Part shown: piece by piece, positions 33,864 through 43,500 of the stretch | How the letters are laid out: each line of letters begins with the position of its first letter | Numbering within the stretch: position 1 is the first letter of the stretch | Assembly (NCBI RefSeq): GCF_003625485.1 | Contig: NZ_RAIR01000001.1 | Coordinates: 682,001-746,000, forward strand | Reading direction: 5' to 3' | DNA length: 64,000 nt | DNA from: Butyrivibrio sp. CB08 | GTDB lineage: Bacteria > Bacillota > Clostridia > Lachnospirales > Lachnospiraceae | Notes under the pieces: model-generated | Database searches by the model: none | What the model was told of the DNA's origin: nothing | Seen by the model: the letters and a program-made list of their open reading frames with translations, nothing else | Program-made: the position numbers and the translations under genes

Positions 33864-34319
33864 ATGGCAAGATTTGTTTACAGGATGCAGAGCGTTCTTA
33901 ATATCAAGCAGCAGACAGAGAACCAGACTAAAATGGAATTTGCTGTGGCTCAGAATGAACTCAACGAGCAGCTTGATATTTTGGATGAATATGTAAGCAG
34001 AAAAGCCAGATATCTTGAAGAAGCGGAGGAACTTCGAAATGAAGACTCGTTAAAGCTTCAGGATATTCTGGATAACCAGTATGCAACAGCCCAAATGGAC
34101 GTCATGATCAAACAGCAGTCCATGGTGGTCAAACAATATGAAGACAGGGTTGAAAAGATAAGGGTTAAGCTTACAAAAAATGTTCAGGAACGTAAAATGC
34201 AGGAGACCCTTAAAGAAAAGGCGTTTGAACAGTTTATAGAGGAACAGAAACAGGAAGAAGCTAAGGAAAACGATCAGCGAAGCAGCTTTACCTACGCAGA
34301 AAAACAAAAGGAAGATTAG
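33864..34319 (+). CDS. fliJ: flagellar export chaperone/stalk protein FliJ
   Basis: FliJ is a coiled-coil protein that acts as the central stalk of the export ATPase. The 151-residue product is almost wholly charged helix, with the FliJ-type start FVYRMQSVLNIKQQTENQTK (about residues 3-22) and YVSRKARYLEEAEEL. The C-terminal EEQKQEEAKEND stretch is strongly charged. Position between fliI and a MotE-like gene supports the call. Confidence 0.9.
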   Translation: MARFVYRMQSVLNIKQQTENQTKMEFAVAQNELNEQLDILDEYVSRKARYLEEAEELRNEDSLKLQDILDNQYATAQMDVMIKQQSMVVKQYEDRVEKIRVKLTKNVQERKMQETLKEKAFEQFIEEQKQEEAKENDQRSSFTYAEKQKED

Positions 34320-34322
34320 TAA

Positions 34323-35276
34323 ATGGCTGATAGCAGTTTATTACATGGCCCTGAAGACCCGAAAGCGGCGAAGGCCAAACTGAAAGCGGATAAAAAAGAA
34401 TATGCCAAGAAGCTGAAAGAGCAGAGAAAAGCACAAAAGGAAAAAGAGAGGGAATTTGCAGACAGAAGTGCTGAAATAAGTGGCGATAATGCAGGTGGCC
34501 TTGCTACTCTTGTTATCACTTTCCTCATTATCCTTATCTGGCTTGCTATTATGGCACTGCTTGTAAAGCTCAATGTCGGTGGTTTTGGTTCAGATATTCT
34601 GGCGCCTCTTATCAAAGATGTACCTTATCTGAATCTTATCCTTCCTGAAGGCTCTGTTCAAAAAGAGACTGAAACCACTCAGATTGTTGTGGATGGAACA
34701 ACAGTAATTGATGGAACAGGTTCTGAAGGATCGCTTAATACTCTCGAGGATGCTCTGAACTATATAAAGAGACTTGAAAAAGCGTTGCAGTCTGAAATGG
34801 AAGAAAACAGCACACTGACTGCTGAAAATGAAAAACTAAAGGCAGAAGTTGCAAGACTCGAACCCTTTGAGCAGCAGCAAAAAGCCTTCTACGAAGAAAA
34901 GGCCAAGTTCTATGAGGAGGTTGTATACGGCGATAATGCTCCAGACCCGGAAACTTATCAGACATATTATGAGATGATAGATCCTGATAATGCTGAACAG
35001 ATTTATCAGAAGATCGTGCAGGGTAAGGTTGATGATGCTGCTATTAAAGCCTTTGCCACAACCTATTCAGGCATGAAAGCAAAATCTGCTGCCAAGATCT
35101 TTGACGAGATGGTCAAGGAGAACCAGATACAGCTTGTGGCCAAGATATTGGCACAGATGAGTGTGGAGAACAGAGGAGATATCCTTGCAGCTATGGAAGA
35201 AGCCAACGCTGCCAAGCTCACGCAGCTTTTGGAGCCTACATCTTTGGAGAACAAATCAACAAAGGTTACGGGATGA
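34323..35276 (+). CDS. MotE-like flagellar protein (YlxF-type)
   Basis: The 317-residue protein has a Lys/Glu-rich cytoplasmic N-terminus (1-55) and one membrane helix (about 61-83). An external acidic linker, a coiled coil (about 143-200) and a C-terminal four-helix segment (about 235-305, GMKAKSAAKIFDEMV...ILAQMSVENRGDILAAM) follow. That segment resembles the MgtE N-terminal/MotE domain. MotE relatives chaperone MotC or bind the stator, and YlxF sits at this place in the Bacillus fla/che operon. The exact role here is unknown. It starts 3 bp after fliJ. Confidence 0.82.
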   Translation: MADSSLLHGPEDPKAAKAKLKADKKEYAKKLKEQRKAQKEKEREFADRSAEISGDNAGGLATLVITFLIILIWLAIMALLVKLNVGGFGSDILAPLIKDVPYLNLILPEGSVQKETETTQIVVDGTTVIDGTGSEGSLNTLEDALNYIKRLEKALQSEMEENSTLTAENEKLKAEVARLEPFEQQQKAFYEEKAKFYEEVVYGDNAPDPETYQTYYEMIDPDNAEQIYQKIVQGKVDDAAIKAFATTYSGMKAKSAAKIFDEMVKENQIQLVAKILAQMSVENRGDILAAMEEANAAKLTQLLEPTSLENKSTKVTG

Positions 35277-35308
35277 ATATTTATATAATTAGATTGAAGT
35301 TATTAAGG

Positions 35309-35334
35309 GCTGCGGTCTTCACCGCGGCTCTTTG
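35309..35334 (+). terminator. weak terminator-like hairpin before the GH9 gene
   Basis: GCTGCGGT (35309-35316) and ACCGCGGC (35321-35328) form an 8-bp GC-rich stem with loop CTTC, followed only by TCTTTGAG. It may attenuate or stabilise the operon RNA on entry to the inserted cellulase gene. Confidence 0.35.
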
Positions 35335-35354
35335 AGAATAAGGGAGAAGAAGGT

Positions 35355-37649
35355 ATGAAAAAGAAAGTATTGTCTGTGGTATTTGCTGCTGTAATGGCGT
35401 TTTCTTTAGTGGCTTGTGGTGAAGGCACAGTTCAGGAAGTGCCTGAGCAGCCAACTGAAGAAACATCTGAGATTGTCCAGCCAGATTCTGCAGCTACAGA
35501 GCCTGCCGCTACCCAGGAAGAAGAAAAGAAAGAAGCGGAGCCGGTTGAGATCACTGGCGAAAATATGATCACAAATGGGGACTTTTCTGATGGGACTGAA
35601 CCATGGCATACCTTCTGTCAGGATGGACTTGCAGAGCTAACTGTGAACGCTGAGGGTGAGCTCGACATTGATATAAAGAGTCTTGGATCTGTTGCTCATG
35701 GCGTACAGCTTTATCATGATGGATTCCAATTAGATGAGGGCTGCGTTTATAAGATCGCCTTCGACGCATATTCTGATATTGATAAAAAGATACTTGAGAT
35801 GCGTTTCCAGTTAAATGGCGGTGATTATCACGCCTACTATATGGAGCATATCACTATTGATAAGGAAAAAAAGCACTACGAGTACACCTTCACGATGGAA
35901 GAAACCGGTGACCTTGTTCCCAGATTTTGCATTAACATGGGTGTAGTTGATGATATGGATCGCAGCACTCCTGAACACCACGTGTATCTTGACAACGTAG
36001 TTCTTACATTGGAGGATGCCACCAACAGGATAGCTACTGCCGGGGATATTGATTTTCCTGATATTTCAGTCAACCAGATAGGGTATCTCCCTGACTCTTA
36101 TAAGAGTGCCACCCTTAGAAGATCTTCACTTAATAAGACAGCTCTTTTGATAAATGAAGCTACTGGTGAAAGTGTTTTAGAACAGAAGATCACAAGCAGT
36201 ATCGATGATCCTGATACAGGCGAAAAGGAAGCAATCTTTAATTTCTCATCTGTAACTGATGAGGGAACCTACCATGTAGAGGCAGGGGATAATGTTTCTC
36301 CATCTTTCAGGATTGGTAATGATGTTTATGATGAAGCGTTTAAGGCATCTATCAAGATGCTTTATTACCAGAGGTGTGGAACAGAAATCACAACAGATCT
36401 TGCTGGAGACTTTGCGCACCCAGTATGCCACAATGATATGGCTGTTCTTTATGAAGATAATTCCCAAAAGCTTGATGTATCCGGTGGCTGGCATGATGCC
36501 GGAGATTATGGAAGATACTCTGTAGCTGGAGCCAAAGCTGTAGCTGACCTTCTTCTTGCATATGAGAATTATCCGGATGTATTTGATGACAATGTTGGAA
36601 TCCCAGAGAGTGGGAACGGAATTCCTGATGTTCTTGATGAAGCTAAATATGAACTGGACTGGCTCTTTAAGATGCAAAGAGAAGATGGCGGCGTTTACCA
36701 TAAGGTTACATGTCGCAACTTCCCTGGCAATATAATGCCACAAGATGAAAAAGATGAACTTGTGATCATGCCCGTTACTACAACTGCGACAGCTGATTTT
36801 GCAGGTGTGATGGCTATTGCTTCGAGAGTCTATTCCGGTTTAGATAGCGAGTTCTCAGAAAAGTGTCTTTCAGTCTCTAAAAAAGCAGCGGAGTACATCT
36901 CAAAGACTCCAAGAGACCCAGTGGGTTATAAGAACCCTTCTGACGTATTTACAGGTGAGTATGAAGATGTTAATGATATTGATGAGAGATTCTGGGCCTA
37001 TGCAGAACTCTTTAAGACAACTGACGATAAGTCCTATGAAGAACTATTAAAGAACGAGCTTCCTGACAATGGCTATTCCCTTGGATGGCAGGGAGTAGCT
37101 GGATACGGTGGATATGCTTATCTTTCTGCTAAGGGAGCTGACGATGATACTGCTTCACTTGTTAGGGACGAAGCTAATAAGATGGCAAAAGAGATCATCT
37201 CAAACTCTGCAAAATATGGCTATGGATCTTCCATTGTTGGTGCTTACCCATGGGGAAGTAACTTGACTATCGCCAACAATGGTGAATATCTTCTTATGAT
37301 GGATGGCCTTATTGATAAGACCAATAAGAATGTTGCTGATATGCAGCTTAACTATCTGTTTGGCAACAACTCAACAGGTTATAGTTTCTTTACTGGATTT
37401 GGTACATATTATCCTGAGCATCCTCACCACAGACCTTCTCAGGTTAAAGGTGTTGCTGTTCCCGGAATGCTAGTGGGAGGCCCAAATAGCGGACTTAATG
37501 ATGATTATGCTATGAATGTCCTTAGCGGAGCTCCAAGTGCTAGGTGTTATGGAGACAATGAATCCAGCTATTCAACTAATGAGATAACTATCTACTGGAA
37601 TTCACCACTTATTTACCTTCTTGCTGGTGAGATTGCGGCTGCAAAATAA
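35355..37649 (+). CDS. secreted GH9 cellulase lipoprotein inside the flagellar operon
   Basis: The 764-residue protein has a lipoprotein signal (MKKK, hydrophobic core, SLVAC with Cys21) and a Pro/Glu/Thr-rich linker. A CBM4/9-like module (NMITNGDFSDGTEPW to HHVYLDNVVLTLED, about 75-220) comes next, followed by an Ig-like CelD_N domain (DISVNQIGYLPDSYKSATL, about 235-325) and a GH9 catalytic domain (about 330-764). Catalytic residues are visible: GGWHDAGDYG with D381 and D384 (nucleophile-activating base pair), HHRPS near 695 and the proton donor E743 in TNEITIYWNSPL. The enzyme should cut beta-1,4-glucan at the outer face of the cell membrane. AAGGGAGAAGAAGG precedes ATG 35355. It sits between motE-like and fliK, genes that normally adjoin. 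Confidence 0.95.
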   Translation: MKKKVLSVVFAAVMAFSLVACGEGTVQEVPEQPTEETSEIVQPDSAATEPAATQEEEKKEAEPVEITGENMITNGDFSDGTEPWHTFCQDGLAELTVNAEGELDIDIKSLGSVAHGVQLYHDGFQLDEGCVYKIAFDAYSDIDKKILEMRFQLNGGDYHAYYMEHITIDKEKKHYEYTFTMEETGDLVPRFCINMGVVDDMDRSTPEHHVYLDNVVLTLEDATNRIATAGDIDFPDISVNQIGYLPDSYKSATLRRSSLNKTALLINEATGESVLEQKITSSIDDPDTGEKEAIFNFSSVTDEGTYHVEAGDNVSPSFRIGNDVYDEAFKASIKMLYYQRCGTEITTDLAGDFAHPVCHNDMAVLYEDNSQKLDVSGGWHDAGDYGRYSVAGAKAVADLLLAYENYPDVFDDNVGIPESGNGIPDVLDEAKYELDWLFKMQREDGGVYHKVTCRNFPGNIMPQDEKDELVIMPVTTTATADFAGVMAIASRVYSGLDSEFSEKCLSVSKKAAEYISKTPRDPVGYKNPSDVFTGEYEDVNDIDERFWAYAELFKTTDDKSYEELLKNELPDNGYSLGWQGVAGYGGYAYLSAKGADDDTASLVRDEANKMAKEIISNSAKYGYGSSIVGAYPWGSNLTIANNGEYLLMMDGLIDKTNKNVADMQLNYLFGNNSTGYSFFTGFGTYYPEHPHHRPSQVKGVAVPGMLVGGPNSGLNDDYAMNVLSGAPSARCYGDNESSYSTNEITIYWNSPLIYLLAGEIAAAK

Positions 37650-37664
37650 TTTTGGTAAAGGGGT

Positions 37665-37690
37665 TAAGTATTCAATCTATTATCCGATAT
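37665..37690 (+). promoter_or_regulatory. SigD (FliA)-like promoter before fliK
   Basis: TAAG (37665-37668), 14 bp, then TCCGATAT (37683-37690), against the SigD consensus TAAA-N14-16-GCCGATAT. It lies in the 107-bp gap between the GH9 gene and fliK, 67 bp before the start codon. It could restart transcription of fliK-flgE after the cellulase insertion. Sequence match only. Confidence 0.5.
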
Positions 37691-37756
37691 ACATAGCGTA
37701 AGACTATGGGTATATTATGCCCGGTCCATAAACTTCATAGTGAAAGGAGGATTTAG

Positions 37757-39223
37757 ATGGGCGGTGCAAACAATCCGGTAAGCTCAATCGCAGCTTATCT
37801 GACACAGGGCACTGCAGCCAATGTTTCAAATGTCTCAAGTATAAACAGCCAGAAGAATTCTTCGCAGGCTGCTGCATCAAGCTTTGATAACATCCTGAAT
37901 AAAGTATCAGGCAACTTTGTACAGACAAAAACAGAAGATACTACAAAAGATGTAAACAAGCAGATGACAGGCGCAAAAGAGACAGAAGGTGCTGACACCA
38001 GGACCACAGAAGTAAAGGCAGTTACAGAAGATACAGCTAATACAGAAGTGGTTAACGAGCAGGGAAGTCAGGTAGCAGCTACAAATGAAACGGCAAACAC
38101 GGAAGTTAATGACAAGCTGCAGGAAGCTATTAACGAAGCGGGGGAAGAGATCATCTCCCAGATTGCAGAAACATTTGATATCTCTGAAGAAGATATAGTA
38201 TATGCGATGCAGGTACTTGGCCTTATGGCTGCAGATCTTTTAAATCCAGCAAATTTACAGCAGCTGGTAACTGAGATCTCAGGACAGGAAGCGGCCATTG
38301 ATCTTATTACAGACTCTGATATATATACATCACTGCAGGACCTCATGGAGGGTGCAGAGAGTATGAAGAGCGAACTTATGAATGAGTTCAATCTATCAGA
38401 CGAGGATTTACAGACAGCAATAGAGGATGCCAAAGCTGGTTTTGCAGGAATGCTTGAAAATTCCGCAGAGCAAAACCAAAATCCAGAGGTGACAAAGGAA
38501 CTTGTTACTGATACTTATGGAAAAGAGCTTGAGGCACCTGATACAAAAGCACCCGTGTCTGAGGCGTTCGTTAGCGAAGCGCCAGAAGAAAAGCCAGTAG
38601 TTGTTGAAACCCATAATAACAAGGGTGGAGAGAACAAAGGCAATCTTCAAAATGGAGCTGAATCCACAAATCTTTTCAATCAGGTCATGAATAACATAGC
38701 AGATGCTGCAATGGATGTAGAGGCCACTTCTTTTGAGGGCTATACAGACAGGACCCAGATGGAAGATATCATCAGACAGATCACGGAAAAAATTACAATC
38801 ACACAGGCACAGGGAGAGACCAGCATGGAGCTGGCGCTTCATCCAGCAAGCCTTGGTCATGTCAACATTCTTCTGACCAGCGGCAAAGATGGAATAGTTG
38901 CCAAGTTTACTGCTCAGAACGAGATCGTGAAAGAGGCTGTAGAAGCTCAGATGGTACAGCTTCAACAGAAGTTCAGCGAGCAGGGAATAAAGGTTACATC
39001 AATTGAAGTCACAATTGCCAGCCATGAATTTGAGCAGAATCTTGATCAGCATGGTGACAGGCAGCCAAAGGAATCAAACGAAGGAAAGAAAGTAAGGAAC
39101 CTTAGAAGGATCAATCTTTCAGAACTTACAGATGATATCGAGGCTGAACCTGAAAGCGACGCAGAAAGAATTGCAGTTCAGATGATGGAAGCAAACGGAA
39201 ATACAGTTGACTTCAGTGCATAA
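37757..39223 (+). CDS. fliK: flagellar hook-length control protein FliK
   Basis: FliK measures hook length and switches export specificity. The 488-residue protein has a long disordered, Thr/Glu/Asn-rich N-terminal and middle part (about 1-330). It has a conserved C-terminal Flg_hook domain, recognised by SMELALHPASLGHVNILLTS (about 355-374) and the following helix EAVEAQMVQLQQKFSEQG. ATG 37757 follows GAAAGGAGG. It is 21 bp before flgD, and the giant FlgE encoded downstream makes its ruler function of interest. Confidence 0.92.
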   Translation: MGGANNPVSSIAAYLTQGTAANVSNVSSINSQKNSSQAAASSFDNILNKVSGNFVQTKTEDTTKDVNKQMTGAKETEGADTRTTEVKAVTEDTANTEVVNEQGSQVAATNETANTEVNDKLQEAINEAGEEIISQIAETFDISEEDIVYAMQVLGLMAADLLNPANLQQLVTEISGQEAAIDLITDSDIYTSLQDLMEGAESMKSELMNEFNLSDEDLQTAIEDAKAGFAGMLENSAEQNQNPEVTKELVTDTYGKELEAPDTKAPVSEAFVSEAPEEKPVVVETHNNKGGENKGNLQNGAESTNLFNQVMNNIADAAMDVEATSFEGYTDRTQMEDIIRQITEKITITQAQGETSMELALHPASLGHVNILLTSGKDGIVAKFTAQNEIVKEAVEAQMVQLQQKFSEQGIKVTSIEVTIASHEFEQNLDQHGDRQPKESNEGKKVRNLRRINLSELTDDIEAEPESDAERIAVQMMEANGNTVDFSA

Positions 39224-39243
39224 TATCTTTAGGGGTGAATATT

Positions 39244-39930
39244 ATGGCAGATACAAATTCAGTAAGCGCAATCATTAAAAATGGTGAAGTTGTTAATTCC
39301 GGACTTGCAGAAAAAGAAAAAGCAGCCAAGACTGCACCTACAGGATATGACAAAGATGCATTCATGCAGATCCTTGTAGCTCAGATGAAGTATCAGGATC
39401 CATTGGAGCCAACATCAAACACTGAGTATATATCGCAGTACGCAACCTTCACTCAGGTTGAGCAGCTCTCCAATATGGCCAATGCAATGTCTCTATCAAG
39501 AGCATCTGAGATGGTTGGAAAGACCGTTACCATTTCTCAGACCAATGCTGAGAATGGTACAACTACAGAGATCCAGGGTGTTGTAGACTTTGTTACCTAC
39601 AGCGGAAACAAGGCATATCTCAATATCAATGGAACAGCTTATGACATTGATCAGGTAACACAGGTTCTTTCTACAGACTACACTGATGCAGTTGAAGCTG
39701 TATCAGACTTCCAGAAGGCTATCGATAAGCTTCCAAATCTCGACATGATCACAGAAGAGCAGCATGGCGAGACCATCGATACAATGTATGCTTACTACAA
39801 TGAGGTCATGGACAAGAAAGCTAAGAACATGATGGATAAGAATTATGTAACATCACTTCTTCAGTATGTTAACAGAATTGATGACATCAGGCAGGATGAC
39901 CACAGAACCTTCAAGAAGGATGAGATCTAA
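39244..39930 (+). CDS. flgD: flagellar hook capping protein FlgD
   Basis: FlgD is the scaffold cap under which hook subunits assemble. The 228-residue protein has the N-terminal signature DKDAFMQILVAQMKYQDPLEP (key residues F-M-x-I-L-x-x-Q-M-x-x-Q-D-P, about 38-58) and an EYISQYATFTQVEQLSNM segment. The C-terminal part is not the usual FlgD Tudor/FnIII domains but a short helical tail with KKAKNMMDKNYVTSLLQY. ATG 39244 lies 7 bp after AGGGGTG; GTG 39235 overlaps that site. Confidence 0.93.
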   Translation: MADTNSVSAIIKNGEVVNSGLAEKEKAAKTAPTGYDKDAFMQILVAQMKYQDPLEPTSNTEYISQYATFTQVEQLSNMANAMSLSRASEMVGKTVTISQTNAENGTTTEIQGVVDFVTYSGNKAYLNINGTAYDIDQVTQVLSTDYTDAVEAVSDFQKAIDKLPNLDMITEEQHGETIDTMYAYYNEVMDKKAKNMMDKNYVTSLLQYVNRIDDIRQDDHRTFKKDEI

Positions 39931-39964
39931 AACAGGTAACAAGAAAGTTTCGGAGGACAAATAA

Positions 39965-40390
39965 ATGATAATGGATGATCAAAGGTTCATGTCAATTGGC
40001 CAGGTCCAGGATCAATATTTAAATCCTAATACTCCTAAAACAGGCAAAGAAAATAATTCTTTGCCTGTTGGAGCAAATTCTTTTGCTTCAGTACTAAATA
40101 AAGTTAAGGAAGCGTCCGATATTAATAACAGTGAAGAAACTGTTAGGTTTTCTAAGCATGCCCTTAACAGACTTAGTATGAGAAACATCGAACTTACAGG
40201 CGAGCAGATGGAGAGACTAAGTCGCGGTAAGATCGAAGCAGGAGAGAAGGGTATCAAGGATTCACTGATACTGGTTGACCAGCTGGCATTTATCGTAAAT
40301 GTGCCAAGCAGCACAGTAGTAACAGCAATGGATCAGACAGAAAACAAAAGCAACGTATTTACTAACATAGACGGAGCAGTTATTGCATGA
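39965..40390 (+). CDS. flagellar operon protein of the TIGR02530 type
   Basis: The 141-residue protein has the conserved core VRFSKHALNRLSMRNIEL (about 58-75) and a C-terminal DSLILVDQLAFIVNVPSSTV segment typical of the small protein encoded between flgD and flgE in Firmicutes. The function is unknown; it is presumed to be a flagellar assembly factor. ATG 39965 follows GGAGGAC. Its stop codon overlaps the start of a 37-codon open frame. A SigD-like site lies inside it (40095-40122). Confidence 0.85.
   Translation: MIMDDQRFMSIGQVQDQYLNPNTPKTGKENNSLPVGANSFASVLNKVKEASDINNSEETVRFSKHALNRLSMRNIELTGEQMERLSRGKIEAGEKGIKDSLILVDQLAFIVNVPSSTVVTAMDQTENKSNVFTNIDGAVIA
40095..40122 (+). promoter_or_regulatory. 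SigD-like promoter candidate inside the gene before flgE
   Basis: TAAA (40095-40098), 16 bp, then TCCGATAT (40115-40122): one base from consensus. It lies within the TIGR02530-type gene, 444 bp before flgE. Its coding location makes chance occurrence possible. Confidence 0.35.
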
Positions 40391-40500
40391 TTGGACCGAA
40401 GCGGGATTCAAGGCCAGAAGTGCCACCCGCCAGGAAATCTTTTGATCCGGACAGACTGCCGGATCAGTCGCAAATAGCTTCGTCCGAAATCCGGAAATAA
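40387..40500 (+). CDS. possible 37-residue small protein, overlapping start with upstream stop
   Basis: An open frame of 37 codons starts at ATG 40387 in an ATGA overlap with the stop of the TIGR02530-type gene. GGAG lies about 11 bp upstream, and the frame ends TAA at 40500. The product would be basic, proline- and aspartate-rich, beginning MIGPKRDSRPEVPPARKSFD. It matches no family I know and is not FlbD. The stretch also contains the inverted repeat GATCCGG/CCGGATC (about 40444-40463). It fills most of the gap before flgE, whose leader is otherwise empty. Real translation is uncertain. Confidence 0.35.
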   Translation: MIGPKRDSRPEVPPARKSFDPDRLPDQSQIASSEIRK

Positions 40501-40565
40501 TCCATAAGTATCTGGTGAATATTTATGTCTTATTTCTATATTCAAATGATGGAGGACTTTGCCTT

Positions 40566-43500
40566 ATGATGAGATCACTTTATTCTGGTGTTGCAGGACT
40601 TCGTACACATCAGACCAAGATGGACGTTCTTGGTAACAACATTGCCAATGTTAACACAACATCTTACAAATCCCAGTCAATCACATTCTCAGACCTTATG
40701 TATCAGACAACACAGACAGCATCTGGCGCATCAGAGACAAAGGGTGGTGTAAACGCTCGTCAGATCGGTCTTGGTGCCAAGTCTGGTGCTATTTCTACAG
40801 CAATCGAATCTCAGGGTGCAACTCAGACCACAAATAACCCATTCGATATCATGATCACAGGTAGCTCATTCTTTATCGTAAACAACGGTAAAGAAAACCT
40901 CTATACAAGAGACGGCTCTTTCTACGTTGACGGTGCCGGCAACCTTGCTATGCAGTCAAATGGTTACTTTGTACAGGGCTGGGCAGCAAAAGAAGATAAG
41001 AAGACTGGTGAGATCAAGGTTGATAAGAATGGCGACATCACATCTCTTCAGATTATGAGCGCTGACAATGCTACATATTCTCCTGCATCAACAACAGCAG
41101 CTCTTTACTCTGGCAATATTGATGACCATGATACAAACGTAACATCTGATGATGGTAAGACAATCACTCTTGAGTTCTACGACAACAAGGGTTATCTCTA
41201 TACAGGTAAATTTACACTTAAGGATACTGGAACAGATCATCTTTTCTCACTTCAGCTCACAGATATCCTTGATTCTGACGGAAATTCAATCAACCAGGAG
41301 ATCACACTTCCTGACGGAACAAAGACAAACAGACTTGACCATGTAACTTTTGGTAAGACAGAGACTGAGAGCAAGAAGATCTCTGAGGGTTACTACCTTG
41401 AGAACGGAACAGACAATACTGTTTCTGTATGGCGTGAGGCTAATTCTCCAGTTTATTCAGAGTACACTATTAAGGCAACAGGTGAGGGCTCACTTGATAA
41501 TCTTCTTAAGATAGACGGATTCCTTGATGAGGTTTATCCACTGGAGTCTGGCGAAACATACAGAGATCATTACGGAGATATTACTTCATATACTATTACA
41601 AAAGATTACCTTACAATCATATATAATTCTGAAGATGCCAAGCTTGCTACAGATACTACAAAACAGTATACAAGTGTTGCTACATCAAATGAAAACCCAT
41701 ACTACTTTAACCGTACAACAAAGTTTGGTTATGCACTTCCTTCTGCTTCAGACAGCGGAGCATACAAGTTAGAAGGAAAGCTCTCAGATCTTAATCAGGG
41801 TCTTATCCAGGATGTATTTGGAATTAGCGCTACAGATATTGATCCATCCAAGTACGCTGATTATAACTACAAATTCAACAAGGATACAAATGTTCTTACA
41901 GTAAGTGCTAATAAGGGACCAACTGTTACTCCAGTTCCTGTTGATACAGCTGCCCTTGGAACTACATATGATGAATATTTTGAAGGTGCAAGGGGACTTA
42001 CTGTAAGCGATCTGATTACAAAGATAGGTGACGGAACAATCCAGAGCCCTGCAGGTAACAATTACCTTTCATCTACATATTCATATGCAGAAGATGGAAC
42101 TCTTACAATCAAAGGAAAATACAAAGCTCCTGCAACTGGTGTTACCGGCAGCTTTGGCGTTACTGCAACAGAAGATCCTGAGCTCTTTGCACTTCTTTCC
42201 GCTGGAATTAACGCTGATCTGGATAGAACTGCTCTTAGTACTGCGCAGCTTGATGATCTTAAAAAGGCAGTTGTGCCTCAACTTGCTAACCAGTTCACAT
42301 TTACACTTAATGCTGCTGGGGATGAGCTTACTGTTTCAAGTGGTTATTATTCAGAAATTATCACAGCTGGAGATCTCTTCGATGAAGTTGTACCTACTAT
42401 GACTCCTGGCGGAACAACTACAGCTGTTGGAACATCTCTTTCAACTGATGCAAAGGATGATCTTCAGTCAAAGCTGGATGGTTACTATGCAGGAATGGAC
42501 GATTTTAAGTTTAGACTTTCTGCAACAAGTCCTTCTAATAAATTTACTGTAAGCTATAATGATGGCACTGCTGTTCGTGAAGTTGAGATAGATGGAACTT
42601 ACACAGCACTATATGCTCACCTTAACACATTGCCTGTTTCTTACACTCCAGCTACTCTTACAGCTGAGCAGAAAGAGGAGCTTTATGCTAATCTTGGTCT
42701 TTCTGAGACAGATATTACTTCAGCAAGATTTACTTATTCAGCAAAGAGCCTTACTGGCACAACTGGTTATATGGTGAATATAGTCTATGACGGCGATGTT
42801 GAACAGGAAGCTACTGTCGATACATTCCACCATGTATCAGCTACTCATACAGCTGATGCAGCTACATATGAGTACGGGGTACCAACTACTGTGTTCAGAA
42901 ATAAGGATAAGACAACTGAGGGCTATGTTCTTACAGGCGCAGCATCAGATGGAACATATACTCTGGATCAGATCAGAACACAGTTTGGTAATGATGATAC
43001 AATGCTTGAAAAGTTCTATGCTGATGGAACAACATTTGACAGTCTGAAAGGCGAATATTCTACTCTTGATGATAGCAAGTTTACAGTTCAGTTTGTAGGA
43101 AGCAGAATGATCGTATCTCACGAACAGACAGATCCCAACAAGATCAGCAACGATTATGAGGCTTCTCTTGATTCAGCAACAGGTACAGTAACTTATAAGA
43201 CTGTCAACCCTACCAAGATTGCTGATAAACTTCCTTCATCTGGAAATATTTCAGACCTTCTTTCTTCAGCAACTGGAGATTATAAGGGCATCCTTCAGAA
43301 GATCTTTGGTGTAAGCGATGATGTAGCCAGAGCATTCGGCGGAGATGGAACATACAAGATTGCAGAAGACCTTAAGAACATCGAGCTTACAACTGGTACA
43401 CATACAATCATGCTTGAGTTTGATGCTGCAAACGGATCACTTGTAGATGCAAATGACAACTCAGTAGGATATGGTCTTGTAAACATGATCTTTGATCAGG

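Noticed and set aside
35277..37756. GH9 gene as a recently transferred cassette with mobile-element ends
   Set aside because: No direct or inverted repeats, transposase or tRNA flank the gene, and its codon style looks like its neighbours.
38408..38965. 185-codon minus-strand open frame inside fliK
   Set aside because: It lies antisense to the low-complexity part and the conserved C-terminal domain of FliK, where biased codons open the other strand. No protein family is recognised.
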